In this document: positions 11,511 through 21,364 of the stretch, piece by piece | Layout: each line of letters begins with the position of its first letter | Numbering within the stretch: the first letter of the stretch is position 1 | Notes under the pieces: generated by a model | The model's database searches: none | Told to the model about the DNA's origin: nothing | What the model saw: only the letters and a program-made list of their open reading frames with translations | DNA from: Letharia columbiana | Taxonomy: Eukaryota > Ascomycota > Lecanoromycetes > Lecanorales > Parmeliaceae | DNA length: 64,000 nt | Direction: 5' to 3' | NCBI RefSeq assembly: GCF_014066305.1 | Contig: NW_023501104.1 | Coordinates: 1-64,000, forward strand | Program-made: the position numbers and the translations under genes

Positions 11511-11767
11511 GGGGCGTAAATCTTCTCCGCGTAAAGTGGCGAAAAATGATGCTAAGACGGCCGGAATTACTTTGATCCCCCTACTAGCGTTCCATCCCGG
11601 CACAAGGAAAGGGCTTATACTCATAGATTCCTTTAGCAGAAGCGGCGGCTCTGCTCGACACACCAGGCTCTTTTGGTACCTCCATGGCTCTACTGCCAAT
11701 CAGGGCATAAGTACACTGCTTGTCTACTCTTTATTGATGAAGCTTCTGTAAGATCATGCTACAGATA

Positions 11768-11862
11768 TCTGTTGTTGAGGTAGTTAGTTCGTATTAGGTT
11801 CGATTCCTAATGGCGCTGGTACAATGGTGTTTGAGTGTGTCTTTCTTATTTTCTGTTTCAGA
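11768..11862 (+). repeat. SINE-like repeat with B-box, copy 1
   Basis: Contains GGTTCGATTCC at 11797-11807, an exact RNA polymerase III B-box, inside a perfect T-arm (TTAGG, 7-nt loop, CCTAA) followed by TGGCGCTG. No matching 5' acceptor half or anticodon arm exists upstream, so this is not a tRNA gene. About 90 bp is shared with 23722-23812 (opposite strand) and a shorter core with 41508-41553. It lies about 160 bp upstream of the ribokinase start. Confidence 0.7.
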
Positions 11863-12025
11863 ATGTCGGTATAAAAATGCTGATAGGGACACTCTTGGGT
11901 GCCCATACTCAGCCTCATGGCTTGGCGCAGGTGTAACCCGGTGATTATCTCTTCCCAATCTTCCATTCTTGTGGAAGACTCAGGTCTTCGAGCAGGTGAA
12001 TGACTTGGCTTTTTTCCTCGTCAGT

Positions 12026-13075
12026 ATGCCAACACGAAATATCACGATAATCGGCTCCCTCAACACTGATCTAATCACACGCACATCCCGCGTCCCAGCA
12101 GCAGGAGAGACTCTGATCACCTCGTCGTACGACACGGGCTGTGGAGGAAAAGGTGCCAACCAAGCAGTAGCCTGTGCTAGACTCTCTCGCGAGAAAGGCT
12201 CAGAGGTTAAGGAAGCGGGATGCACCATCAACATGATCGGCGCCGTTGGCGACGACATGTTTGGACGTGACTTGATTAATGGGTTGGTCAGCAATGGTAT
12301 TGATGTTGATGGTGTCAGAGTGAAAGATGGCGAGAAGAGCGGTGTGGCTGTCATCATTGTTGAAGAGGAGAGTGGGGAGAACAGGATTTTGATGAGTCCG
12401 AATGCGAATTATGCTTTGAGGCCATCGGACTTCAAAAGTCTACCAGACCCTTTGCCAGATTTGATTATCTTACAGCTTGAGATACCGTTGATTACGGTGC
12501 TACACATCTTGAAGCTTGCTCGGGAGAAAAATGTGGAGGTACTGCTGAATCCTGCACCAGCCGTGAAGCTGCCGCAAGAAGCCTACTCAGCGGTCAACCA
12601 TTTAATCGTCAACGAAACAGAAGCTAGCATCATTACAAGTACTACGGGGCAAAACAACTCCTGGGCACTCTGGGGCGAGCACATACAGCGGCTTATTGAT
12701 CTGGGAGTCCGCCATGTCCTTGTCACTCTTGGAGCCGAAGGAGTAATCTACCTAGATACTGGAATACAACGGGTCCTGCAAGCCCCAGGAGAGAAGGTGA
12801 CAGTGATAGATAGCACTGGCGCTGGAGATACTTTTGTGGGCGCTTATGCGGGTATGCTGGCAAAAAGTGGGAGGGGTTCCAGAGATTTCACCTGTATGAT
12901 GGAGCTGGTGGATTTCGCAAATAGAGCCGCAGCGAAGACAGTACAAAAAGGAGGCGTTCAGAGTGCCATTCCATGGCGGAATGAGGTCTCATTAGAGAAC
13001 ACTCTGGCTTTTGCAGGATCGGGGATCAGCTTTGACGAATGGAAGAAGGGTGTAGACCCGGCATTCAAAAAATAG
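12026..13075 (+). CDS. rbk1: ribokinase (PfkB family)
   Basis: Intronless 349-residue sugar kinase that would phosphorylate D-ribose to ribose-5-phosphate using ATP in the cytosol. The start is the ATG at 12026; the frame extends upstream but only from a TTG. Seen in the sequence: N-terminal ITIIGSLNTDLI, the substrate-binding GCGGKGANQAVA block, GDDMFG, a ribokinase-type NPAPA segment, NETEA, and the PfkB signature DSTGAGDTFVGAY containing the catalytic Asp in GAGD. The C-terminus AAAKTVQKGGVQSAIPWRNE is typical of ribokinase rather than fructokinase or adenosine kinase. Length is normal. The gene begins about 500 bp right of the RIP island and has no sign of mutation itself. Confidence 0.93.
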   Translation: MPTRNITIIGSLNTDLITRTSRVPAAGETLITSSYDTGCGGKGANQAVACARLSREKGSEVKEAGCTINMIGAVGDDMFGRDLINGLVSNGIDVDGVRVKDGEKSGVAVIIVEEESGENRILMSPNANYALRPSDFKSLPDPLPDLIILQLEIPLITVLHILKLAREKNVEVLLNPAPAVKLPQEAYSAVNHLIVNETEASIITSTTGQNNSWALWGEHIQRLIDLGVRHVLVTLGAEGVIYLDTGIQRVLQAPGEKVTVIDSTGAGDTFVGAYAGMLAKSGRGSRDFTCMMELVDFANRAAAKTVQKGGVQSAIPWRNEVSLENTLAFAGSGISFDEWKKGVDPAFKK

Positions 13076-13210
13076 GCGGACTATAGAAACAAGGAGCGAC
13101 GCTCCATGCTACCGGATAGAAAATTCAGTATCCCGACACTGCTGCCAATCACAACCAGTCATACGCCATAACCCTGCCAGCCTTTAGCCTTTCTTCGTTA
13201 CGGCAATGCC

Positions 13211-13860
13211 TCATAAATCCCCTGGCGGTCTCGTGATCTTCGTCAAGTGATCCCCATTCAATGTCTTCATGATCTTTCCCAGGCCCTCATGGCTGTAGTC
13301 CTTATCATTCCACATGTCCTTGTGGTATTTGACCTTTCCCTCTCCATCCAATGTCAACGATACCAGGCTATTGACCGGCTTCGTAGACTGAACTACCCGC
13401 GGAGTGTACTCTTGCTTCATTTTGAAGATGAGCTCTGTGTCGGTGCTAGAGACGATCTCGGTGGACAGGGTCTTCGAGGAGGCCATGACTTTGGGTATAC
13501 CTAAGCCGAAAACAGCGTTAGCAAACGAATTGTGGTAGCGGCACACGCTGAATCTTCTTACGTACCGTACCACTGCCCCGCAATTTTATACCTGGTGTCA
13601 CAATAGCTCCATGGATCGTCGTAGATTGCCTCCTTCGCGTACACCTGCATGTCCTCCTCGCTGGCGCTCCCAGAGTACAAGCTCGTGATGCTCTTCACTA
13701 TCTTCTCCCTCTCTGGTGAGACCTTGATTGACTGCTCAGGATGTGGCTCATAGTCAACGCCAGTGGAGGAGTTTTGGGAGGCATCTGGATTGGAAGTCAG
13801 GGATTGCGGGTCAGGGCGGGGCTCGTGATTTTGCTGGATGGTTTCTGCGCGGGACGCCAT
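13211..13860 (-). CDS. SnoaL/NTF2-like small protein
   Basis: Two exons, 13860-13566 and 13500-13211, joined G|GT across a consensus GTACGT donor and TTAG acceptor, giving 194 residues. An upstream Met at 13941 would add 27 residues; I prefer 13860 because the extension looks like UTR. The body shows IVKSITSLYSGSASEEDMQV, then YDDPWSYCDTRYKIAGQWYG and, near the end, YHKDMWNDKDYSHEGLGKIM. This is the pattern of a conserved fungal family with a SnoaL/NTF2-like cone fold. Function is unknown; I infer only the fold. It converges with the ribokinase. Confidence 0.75.
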
Positions 13861-15242
13861 GATTGAATGTAGAGTTTGGAGAATGAGCAAGGAGTGTCGA
13901 CAGCGCCATTGTGAGGATCCAGGGTTGAATAGTGAGGTCATCGAGGGTGTACTTTCTCCCCATAACTGGGGCCAGAGCGCTTAGGAGCCGCGCGTGTACT
14001 CTAGTAGAGTACTTTAGCGTTGTGCGACAGGACGACAACTCGACCAGCCAAACTTGTTATTCCGTAAGGGACGGTGTGAATATATCTGAATGTACACTCA
14101 GGATATCTGGGATGATTTGTGGGATTCCTTTTCAAGATGCCGTGTGCAGTCTCAGCCTTTCTGCCGCTATAATCTGGATGCAATGGCCCGTTCTGCACAC
14201 GCTGTTCTTGTTGCACATGTATGTGAAGTGATACTGGACACCTATGGCTTGACCTCAGAGCACGTTCATGTCCGACGAGAAAATCTTGTTGAGGCTTTGT
14301 TTCTCTTGGCGTATTGCCGTTGAAGCTCAATGGATTCATGGGCAGGCTCAAGGCACCAAACTAGCTATCAAACCATGTGGCAATTTTGTGAGCCTCGGCA
14401 AGCCGTTGCCAAGCCATTTTCTCCAAGAATAAGATATGAGAATGTGATCTCGGTGCCAAAAACTCTCGATCTGATCAAGCCTTACAACTCTGCAGGGGAT
14501 GATTTTCTGGTTGACTGCTAGATATAGTGGCATCTTTGAAACTTCAACTTCTCCATTTATCTTGTTAGCTAGCTTGGTACTGCCGTATTTGGGTTTCACA
14601 CCCAGCACGACTTGTCTTGCGTCATCAGTCCACTAATATCTCGAATTGCTTCTAGAGAGCAAAAACTGATGCCTGTCAACGATCAAGAACCATGCCATCC
14701 ATCAGGTTAGATGCCAAATTCCAGGATCATTGCAAGGGTACAAAGCTGTACAACCGGCAGCCCCAGCACCAAGCCGGTATCAGCGATCAAATTAACGTCA
14801 TGGACATCTTCAAGACAGGACTCCATCTATTCCTCTCGCCCGTTGAATATATTGGATCCTTGGCAACTCTCAGTCACATTTCAGCGATACCTGCAGCTCG
14901 CGGAACGATACTATCTACAAATCGCTGACAGACGGCCGTGCAACGGAGCTATGATACATCTCTTCACTGGCATCACTTCATGCCCACCGGGAACCAGTCT
15001 CTTGAAACGTCTGTTTCTTCGGTTTCCCCCTTTTTCCGAATTCTTTGTCGAGGCTGCGGTTGAGTAATTTTGCACCAACGGACCGCAGAAGCTACTTTGG
15101 AAAGCTAGAAAGCACGACGAATAGATTCTTCATCTGAACTCCCTACTGCGACTACTTTCAAAGGATTGGTTACTAGAGAACCTGCAGCGCCTGTATTGTG
15201 TGAACTCCGTAGTACGAGGTTGTTGACTCTGCAAGTCGCTTC
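13861..15242. other. intergenic, no gene seen
   Basis: Nearly 1.4 kb with only short overlapping frames on both strands and no domain I recognise. No tRNA, no tandem repeat and no clear splice-linked exon series. Confidence 0.5.
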
Positions 15243-15824
15243 TCACGAGCGCCGTGACGGATCTCCTCTTACCACCACTTCTCCACGTCCTGTTGTATCA
15301 TGTCTAAGCGCATGCGCTATGAACAACTCAAGCTTCCTCGAGGCATCCAAAGTAGTATGATCGGTCGCAACAAGCTTTTTTCCTTCGATATACACTCCCT
15401 GAGGTCTTTCCGTACTCGCTTCCCCCATGATTCTTGCCCATTCTGCAGGTGAGTAGCTGTCTCTGGTCTCTTCTGCCCTTTGCATTACCTGCCCTTTATC
15501 TTTTTTTTCCTGCCTACGGTTTGCACGTTGCTGTGTAAGAGACACCTTCTTTTTCTTGCTACTTTCAGGCTGTCCGTAATCGGCAGCTTTCCCTTTGCTT
15601 GCTTCGACAGAGTCACCGACGGCGCTGAACCATTCGTTGTCGCCATCCTTGAAGACATCAGCCAAAAAACTCTGGATCCTAGCACCTTTGGCACTGGGCA
15701 TCGAAACAGCAACAAGTGTCCCCTCCTCGTTTATCATGATTTCCGGATGCCGCCCACTATCGACTCCCGTAACTATCTTTGCCCATCTCTCCGGCTCGGT
15801 GTTTGAAGACGAGTATGAAGCCAT
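15243..15824 (-). CDS. hypothetical protein with internal duplication
   Basis: Single 193-codon frame, not recognised. The N-terminal half (RWAKIVTGVDSG, NEEGTLVAVS, ARIQSFLADVF) and the C-terminal half (EWARIMGEAST, IEGKKLVATD, RKLELFIAHAL) align as two diverged copies of a unit of about 45 residues. A lysine-rich linker (SSKKKKVSLTQQRANRRQEK) separates them. This pattern of a conserved repeat around a basic linker argues that the frame is a real gene rather than chance. The basic linker could be a nuclear signal or nucleic-acid contact; that is inference. Confidence 0.6.
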   Translation of the reverse strand: MASYSSSNTEPERWAKIVTGVDSGRHPEIMINEEGTLVAVSMPSAKGARIQSFLADVFKDGDNEWFSAVGDSVEASKGKAADYGQPESSKKKKVSLTQQRANRRQEKKDKGQVMQRAEETRDSYSPAEWARIMGEASTERPQGVYIEGKKLVATDHTTLDASRKLELFIAHALRHDTTGRGEVVVRGDPSRRS

Positions 15825-17260
15825 GGTTGTTCTTTAGATTGACGTTGAAAGAAACGAGGAGGATCATGGGATCGAAGGGTAAAGGATAGTCGAAAACCGA
15901 AGACAAACAAACCTACGTGGCATATTAGGAAGAAGTAGCAAACCCCGATAACAGCAAAGCTCAAATCTTCCGGCGATCTGTAGATGCTGCAATGATTGTC
16001 CAGAGCACGATAGATAACTCGGTACGAGCACTTTCTTTTGGACTTCCGAGCCACTCAGCTATGGAGGACAGCTTGAAAGATTCTTTTCGCATACTTTTGT
16101 GGATATCAACCAGGACGGACTGGCTGTTTGTCTTCAAAATTTCGAGAAAGAGCACTCGACTAAGATAATGCAACATCCCTTCACTTCATTCGAGAACCAA
16201 TGAAGGTGCGTTATGTTATGATGTTGCATTTTCTGGCAGCGCACGTCTTGACCTTGAAAAGTTGAAATCGCCTCTAGGTGTGACTTTCGCTACACTCTCC
16301 TACGATACACCTTTAGTCAGGTACCCTGAATTTCAGTCATTGGAGGAAAGACCTGTTTTCTCGCTCTACGCTCGATGCTCTGCCGAAAGATTGGGCCAAA
16401 CGAGGCTCTTTCAAGCCAGGCGTCTCTACCTTCGAATGGAATATTAAACAGAGAGCACATACCACAATTGCAGAGTCTCCCTAGGTGTAATGCGCAGATT
16501 TTCTCACACACTCTGTTGTCTTTTCGAGAAAACTTTGCTAAAATTGACCCGCGGCTGCGGATTACAACAGACCAATCGCCTCAAGGCTTTCCTCTAGAAG
16601 TACATGAAGGGTCATCCTAGTGTATCTTTCCTTCTAGTGCCTCTCATCTTCTTTAGAGAGATTTTTTGAGCCATTCTGTCGAGGCCAACACCACGCCGTA
16701 TTTGGAATCGGCTGAAATCTGCACTTAGAGATTGCCAGTAACAGTTCCAAGATTCGCCGACTTGGAGTACACCTCTTTGGGTCTAGGCATCCCCGCCAAT
16801 CCGACCAACCCTACCGACCCCACCAACCCGTAGAGGATGGTGACATCCGGTTGAGTCCGGTAACCCGAACCTTCTGTGAAAGCTGAGCAAGGCATTAAGA
16901 TTCGGCTCCGACCTCCACCTCTGCGTAGCAACCATGCGGGAGGATCATTCATTATGCAGGCAGCCGCTCGAAGAGAGATTGATCGGCGGCTTAGTCCACC
17001 AATCACATTTTCATCAACGTATGGTTACATTTTTCAAATTCTGCGCTGAGAATGCTGTCAACATGACAGAACTGTCTCGCTACAGTCGTGTACTTGCTCA
17101 TTTTTGTTGACTTCTTCACGATACCCACGAGAAAAGTATTCTCTATATGCCTTGCTACTTTTTGTAGAAATTCCAAGCTTGTTTCACGGTCGCGTCAAAG
17201 CTGCTAGAAGGTGACTCATCGACTAAAAACCTGTCGGCCGCAAGAGAATCACGTCCTGCA
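15825..17260. other. intergenic, no gene seen
   Basis: Short frames only, overlapping on both strands. Nothing here reads as a domain, RNA gene or ordered repeat. Confidence 0.45.
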
Positions 17261-18360
17261 CTGACTCTTTAGGCTATCGTCTCCAAGAAGTCCTGTGACC
17301 AAAAGCTGATCCTACCTGATGTCGGTCATGATCGGTGGCGAACCAAGATGCAGGCTTTCGAGCCACCTGATTCATCCACCGTGATACATCCGATTCACCG
17401 CTGCGATGGCGCTAAAAAAACGATTGCCTCGGTTCTCCTCGATGACGACAAGCAGTTTCATGACTACGGTGCGAGTATATTAGAGCTCTGTTCCATCCCA
17501 TCTCTCCAAGTTCTCCTGAAGCAGCAGAGATCTCTCATCCCATAGAGCGCCTCCCCTACCTTCCAAGCTATACTTAGCCGCACTTCTTCCAGCTTCCTCT
17601 CCCAGAATGTTGTACGTGCAGAATGTCGTCAGTCAGCAGGCGTGGGAGCCCATATTCAGATTGAGAGCACGCCCAGTCTGGGTCCAAGTGATCGTGTGCG
17701 ATCTCTTGAGACAACTCAAAGTCTTGAGGACCCTGACCACTACGCTACCAAGTCTCGACTCAGTCGGTCTCCCACCTGGTCGCCAGTTTCGAGTGGCCTT
17801 CGGCGACATGGACGCTCTCTGTGATATTCTAGTGAGTGCACCGCTTGTCTAGTCCGCGACAATGGCGGAAGGACGTCTAACACCAAGGTCATTAGGAATT
17901 CATCCACAAATGGTACGGCGCGCTCCAGGTTGCGTATGGGGGTCCAGACGACAGGGGCACGCTGTGGATCAAATTCTACAAGGTATGCAAGCAGCGACGA
18001 TATGCAGGGGAAAGGGTTTAAAGATCTGTAGTTGTCCGCAAAAGGCCGAACCTGGGAGACTCATATGCAATTCATCATCTGGATCGACTCTCGGAGACCC
18101 TCAGCACTCACCCTCGAGGGAAGCAACAACCAGTTCTGCGGGCCGACCACGGTCCAAATGCCACCGATAGACTTCAGGGTCGCCAATTATCAGCGGAAGA
18201 TACCAGCTTCCCAAACGCGCAGGGCCAGAGCCGGAGCGCCTGGGTGGTCGGGAGAAGAGGAGGCTACGATGGTGTACACCAGGGTAATCCATTCTCTCCC
18301 GCATTTGCCACTGAGCGAGTGTTTACTGATGACGGTCTTTAGCAAGAGATAGAGTGGGAA
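17261..18360 (+). pseudogene. possible decayed gene, unknown family
   Basis: Three coding-like blocks sit in different frames on the plus strand: 17348-17545 (HRCDGAKKTIASVLL, then DKQFHDYGASILELCSIPSL), 17642-17824 (AHIQIESTPSLGPSDRVRSL and a Ser/Arg-rich tail), and 18032-18352 (IIWIDSRRPSALTLEGSNN, then FCGPTTVQMPPIDFRVANYQ). Stops separate them and no clean donor/acceptor series joins them. I do not recognise the family. The regularity of the peptides suggests a broken or heavily spliced gene; chance frames remain possible. Confidence 0.3.
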
Positions 18361-18554
18361 GGGTCTGACGGATGGCTCCTTGAGCAACCATTGGGCAGGT
18401 TCGGCTGAGGATCTTCAGAGATGGGGACGACAAGCTAGCATCTCAAGCATATATCTCGGTCATTTTTTTCATTCGCTCACTTTCGCCACTCTATTACTTT
18501 CCGCGATGGTCTTTTCGGTAGCCTGCAGGTATTATAGTTACTAGCGTATTATGT

Positions 18555-18679
18555 TTGGGCTAATTATCGAAATCATGAATGGCAAATTATCGAATCATAC
18601 CCTAATTACTAAATCATACCCCTAGGGGTATGATTCAGTAATTTTTTATTTTGGGGTATGAATTAGTAATTAGCCCTAA
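18555..18679. mobile_element. MITE-like element, 125 bp
   Basis: Ends are inverted repeats TTGGGCTAATTA and TAATTAGCCCTAA (one mismatch), flanked on both sides by TATGT (18550-18554 and 18680-18684), consistent with a 5-bp target duplication. The centre (18612-18635) is a perfect 24-bp palindrome around CCCCTAGGGG. The word GGGTATGA(A)TT or its complement occurs four times. It is non-coding and far too short for a transposase. Which autonomous family mobilised it cannot be told from one copy. Confidence 0.7.
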
Positions 18680-18779
18680 TATGTTTGCCACAAAAGTTTA
18701 TGGATTTCCTGATGACTCTTGCCAAGTTCCGTAGGCAACAAGCCCGAAGAATCGGGTATATGCATTGCACTTTTCCCGA

Positions 18780-19325
18780 AACGGTGACATGTATAGTGGG
18801 AGAAATCCTAAGTATACCTGCACTTTAAGTGGGAAAAGCTGTATTTCAAATAAACAGTCGACTTATTCGGGCTAGCTGTCGCAAAAGTTGCATTTGTAAC
18901 CGGATAATTTCCACGATTATCTGCACTATGAGTGAAAAAAAACCGTGTTTTTATACGAACAGTCAAATTGTTTGGGCTACCCCTAGCAAAACTGCATTTG
19001 TAACCGGATAAATGCCAAGAATATCTATACTTGAAGTGAAAAATCGCCGTACTTTTACATGAAGAGTTCAACTGTTTGGGCTGCTCCCGGCATTTATAGC
19101 CTGACAAATGTCAAGACTGTCTGCATGTTGAGTGAAAAGAAGCTATATTTCTACATAAACAGTCAGATTAACTAGGCTGGTCCCCGTACAATGTACACTT
19201 GTAACCGGATAAGTTTCAAGAGTATCTGTCCTTCGGGTGGCAAGGAAATTGCATCTTCATATAAACAGTCAAAGTATTCTGGCTGGCGCCTGTAAATGTA
19301 CGTAAGAATGATAAGTCGAGAGCTG
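18780..19325. repeat. about 104-bp tandem repeat array
   Basis: About five diverged units of 96-104 bp (first spacing about 119). Marker words recur in order: GTAACCGGATAA (18897, 19001, a variant at 19097, 19201), then a TATCTGCACTTTGAGTGAAAA-like block, then ACAGTCAAATTGTTTGGGCT (variants near 18865, 18960, 19065, 19161, 19268). Weak minus-strand frames across it are a by-product of the repeat. No conserved protein is implied. Confidence 0.8.
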
Positions 19326-19380
19326 CGAAATGTAGCAAGGCCATGGGATTTGCTCCTATATACTTCTACACTCATAGCTC

Positions 19381-19665
19381 TAAGTGTCTGAAAATAAACG
19401 CGGTGTATCGAGAGTTATCCCGAATACGTCTGTCTCTTAGATAAGTTACTTTTAATATTACTTTATAGCTTTAGCTCTAAATAACTGAAATCGAACGTAG
19501 TAGATCGAAAATTATCTCCAATACTTTCGTCTTTTAAATAGTTTCTCTTCTATTTTACTTAATAATTATAATCTAAGTAAATAAAAAGAAAAGTAGCTAA
19601 TCGAAAATTATCTTGGAATAATATATCTCTTAACTAATATTCTCTTTATGCTATTTGATGTTTCT
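19381..19665. other. small AT-rich RIP-like patch
   Basis: Composition shifts abruptly to TA-rich, CA/TG-poor sequence resembling the 7.9-11.5 kb island. Probably a short remnant of a RIP-mutated repeat. Nothing can be decoded from it. Confidence 0.5.
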
Positions 19666-21230
19666 AATCTCTTAAGAGGTCGTAGAAGATACAGTCACGT
19701 ATAGGAAGGTCACGGTAGGTGAAGGTAGTACCAAAGGATTAGTAAGGCCTTGGCATACTCGTAATACTGTTCCAAGCTGGATCTCCTCCCTATCGCAATT
19801 CAAAACTTTTGTCTCCGAAGGGAGAGAGCACTCAGAGAAGACCCCATCCCTTGGTATTGATTTGGAACTCAAATGCAATTGGAACATCTTTCTCTCTGCT
19901 TTCATCAACATTCTGGTCTCGAAGAAGTGAGGATACCGAAAAAAGATATGATTCTTCACAGGACGAATCCTTGCGCACTGCGCACACATTACAGTCGAGC
20001 GTTGCAGATGGAAGCCACACCGGTAGAAATTTTGGTCCTACAAGAAGACGGTCTCGATTCTATTGAAAAGCATACACCAGTTGTCAATCTCTCCCCTAGG
20101 ACCCTACATTATTTCAACGTCAGATACACTTATACACCAGTACTCACTCATTCCCTGAGCCTCCATACGATGATCACATTGATCCTTTCATTACGCTATT
20201 CGATCATCATGACATTCAGCAATCAGATATCCATGCTTCTCACCAGAGTGAATCAGCTCTATCATCAAGCTCATGGAGGACATGCCTCACTCGGCACTCC
20301 ACCAGCGATTCGGGCCACTGCCTCAGCAAGCGCAATCGACTACGCCGCTGAAGCAAGCAGCGAAACAAGAGCAGGAGCGAGAGAAGCAATGTGCTAAGGG
20401 AAAAGTCGCGAAGAAGAGCGAGGCCATCAACAGTAATGACCGTGACAAGACAGGTCTACGCTCCATATTTCGACAAGGAATCGCTATGCAAATTGGTCAG
20501 GAAGCTTCCCTCCGATTACGCAATGCTTCACTTCTCGTTTCTTTCACCTAAACACGTTACATGGCTACTATGGAGGCTACAGGCTAACGGTAGATGCTGG
20601 AATACACAGACGATGTATTCCGATAATTTGGCAGCATGCCCAGCAGCAGCCTCGCTGAAGATTCTGGAACGACAATGACAGGAGCAAGGGCTGAAAGTAC
20701 GGCTAAAAACGTTCCAGAATAGGAATCATGCCAATCCTTTGACTTGTTTTCTCTACTTTCTATGCTTTCTCAGTTTCCTTCGTCTTCTCAGCCAAGACTT
20801 TTTGGAGAGCTGGAGCAACTTTAGCCTTGTTCTTCAGCTTTCCCCTAGGGTACCCCGCAACAGCGACTACCTCTCGTCATGCATATCTACTTCTTTCTTT
20901 ACTGCTTACTAGCAGTATTAGGATGGCAACAAGGACGCTGTCGTCTTTTCGAAAAGGGTGACAACCTGTCTGTCACAGGACGAAGTCTTTGAGCCGTAAT
21001 TATTTCTGGGAAAGCTCTTTTGTGGTTGGCTGAAGAGCCTGTCCGCTTCCAAGCTGAACAAATAACCACGTCGCAATGCATGCTCGGAGGAGAGTTTGCG
21101 TTTGCGATGATGATGCGTTTGAATCTGGGGCTGAGCTGGCCGTTGCGCTGTCTGCCGCAGCTATCAGTTTGCTTTCGGCCGTTATTTTCCCTGCCGAGAT
21201 ATAAGTACGCTCAAGTTTTTTGCTTTTCTA
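19666..21230. other. no supportable gene
   Basis: Several medium frames overlap on both strands (for example 19873-20397 plus and 19672-19989 minus). They change frame repeatedly and contain no family motif I can defend. A decayed retroelement is possible but unproven. Confidence 0.4.
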
Positions 21231-21231
21231 T

Positions 21232-21360
21232 AGCCTATTTCAAATCTAAGTTAGAGCGATTCTTGGCTCGACGAAATCCAGGTTTGAGCGATTGCAGCCT
21301 ACTTGAAATCTAGGTTAGAGCGATCCTTGGCTCAAAGAAATCCAGCTTTGAGCGATTGCA
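21232..21360 (+). repeat. 64-bp direct tandem duplication
   Basis: Two adjacent copies, period 64 bp (AGCCTATTTCAAATCT at 21232 and AGCCTACTTGAAATCT at 21296, both running to GAGCGATTGCAG), about 90% identical. The second ends directly at the transposase start codon region, so this may be sub-terminal transposon sequence or promoter repeats. Confidence 0.85.
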
Positions 21361-21364
21361 GACT

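Noticed and set aside
11786..11818. Possible tRNA gene (perfect T-arm and 3' acceptor-like TGGCGCT)
   Set aside because: No AGCGCCA 5' acceptor strand, D-arm or anticodon arm in any of the three copies; treated as a tRNA-derived repeat.
18780..19325. CRISPR-like array
   Set aside because: Eukaryotic context, units of about 104 bp diverge along their whole length, and there are no short identical repeats with unique spacers.
19672..19989. Minus-strand frame with a CxxC...H...F-like block, considered as a LINE reverse-transcriptase C-terminus
   Set aside because: The resemblance is weak, the frame shifts, and no RT or endonuclease motif lies upstream.
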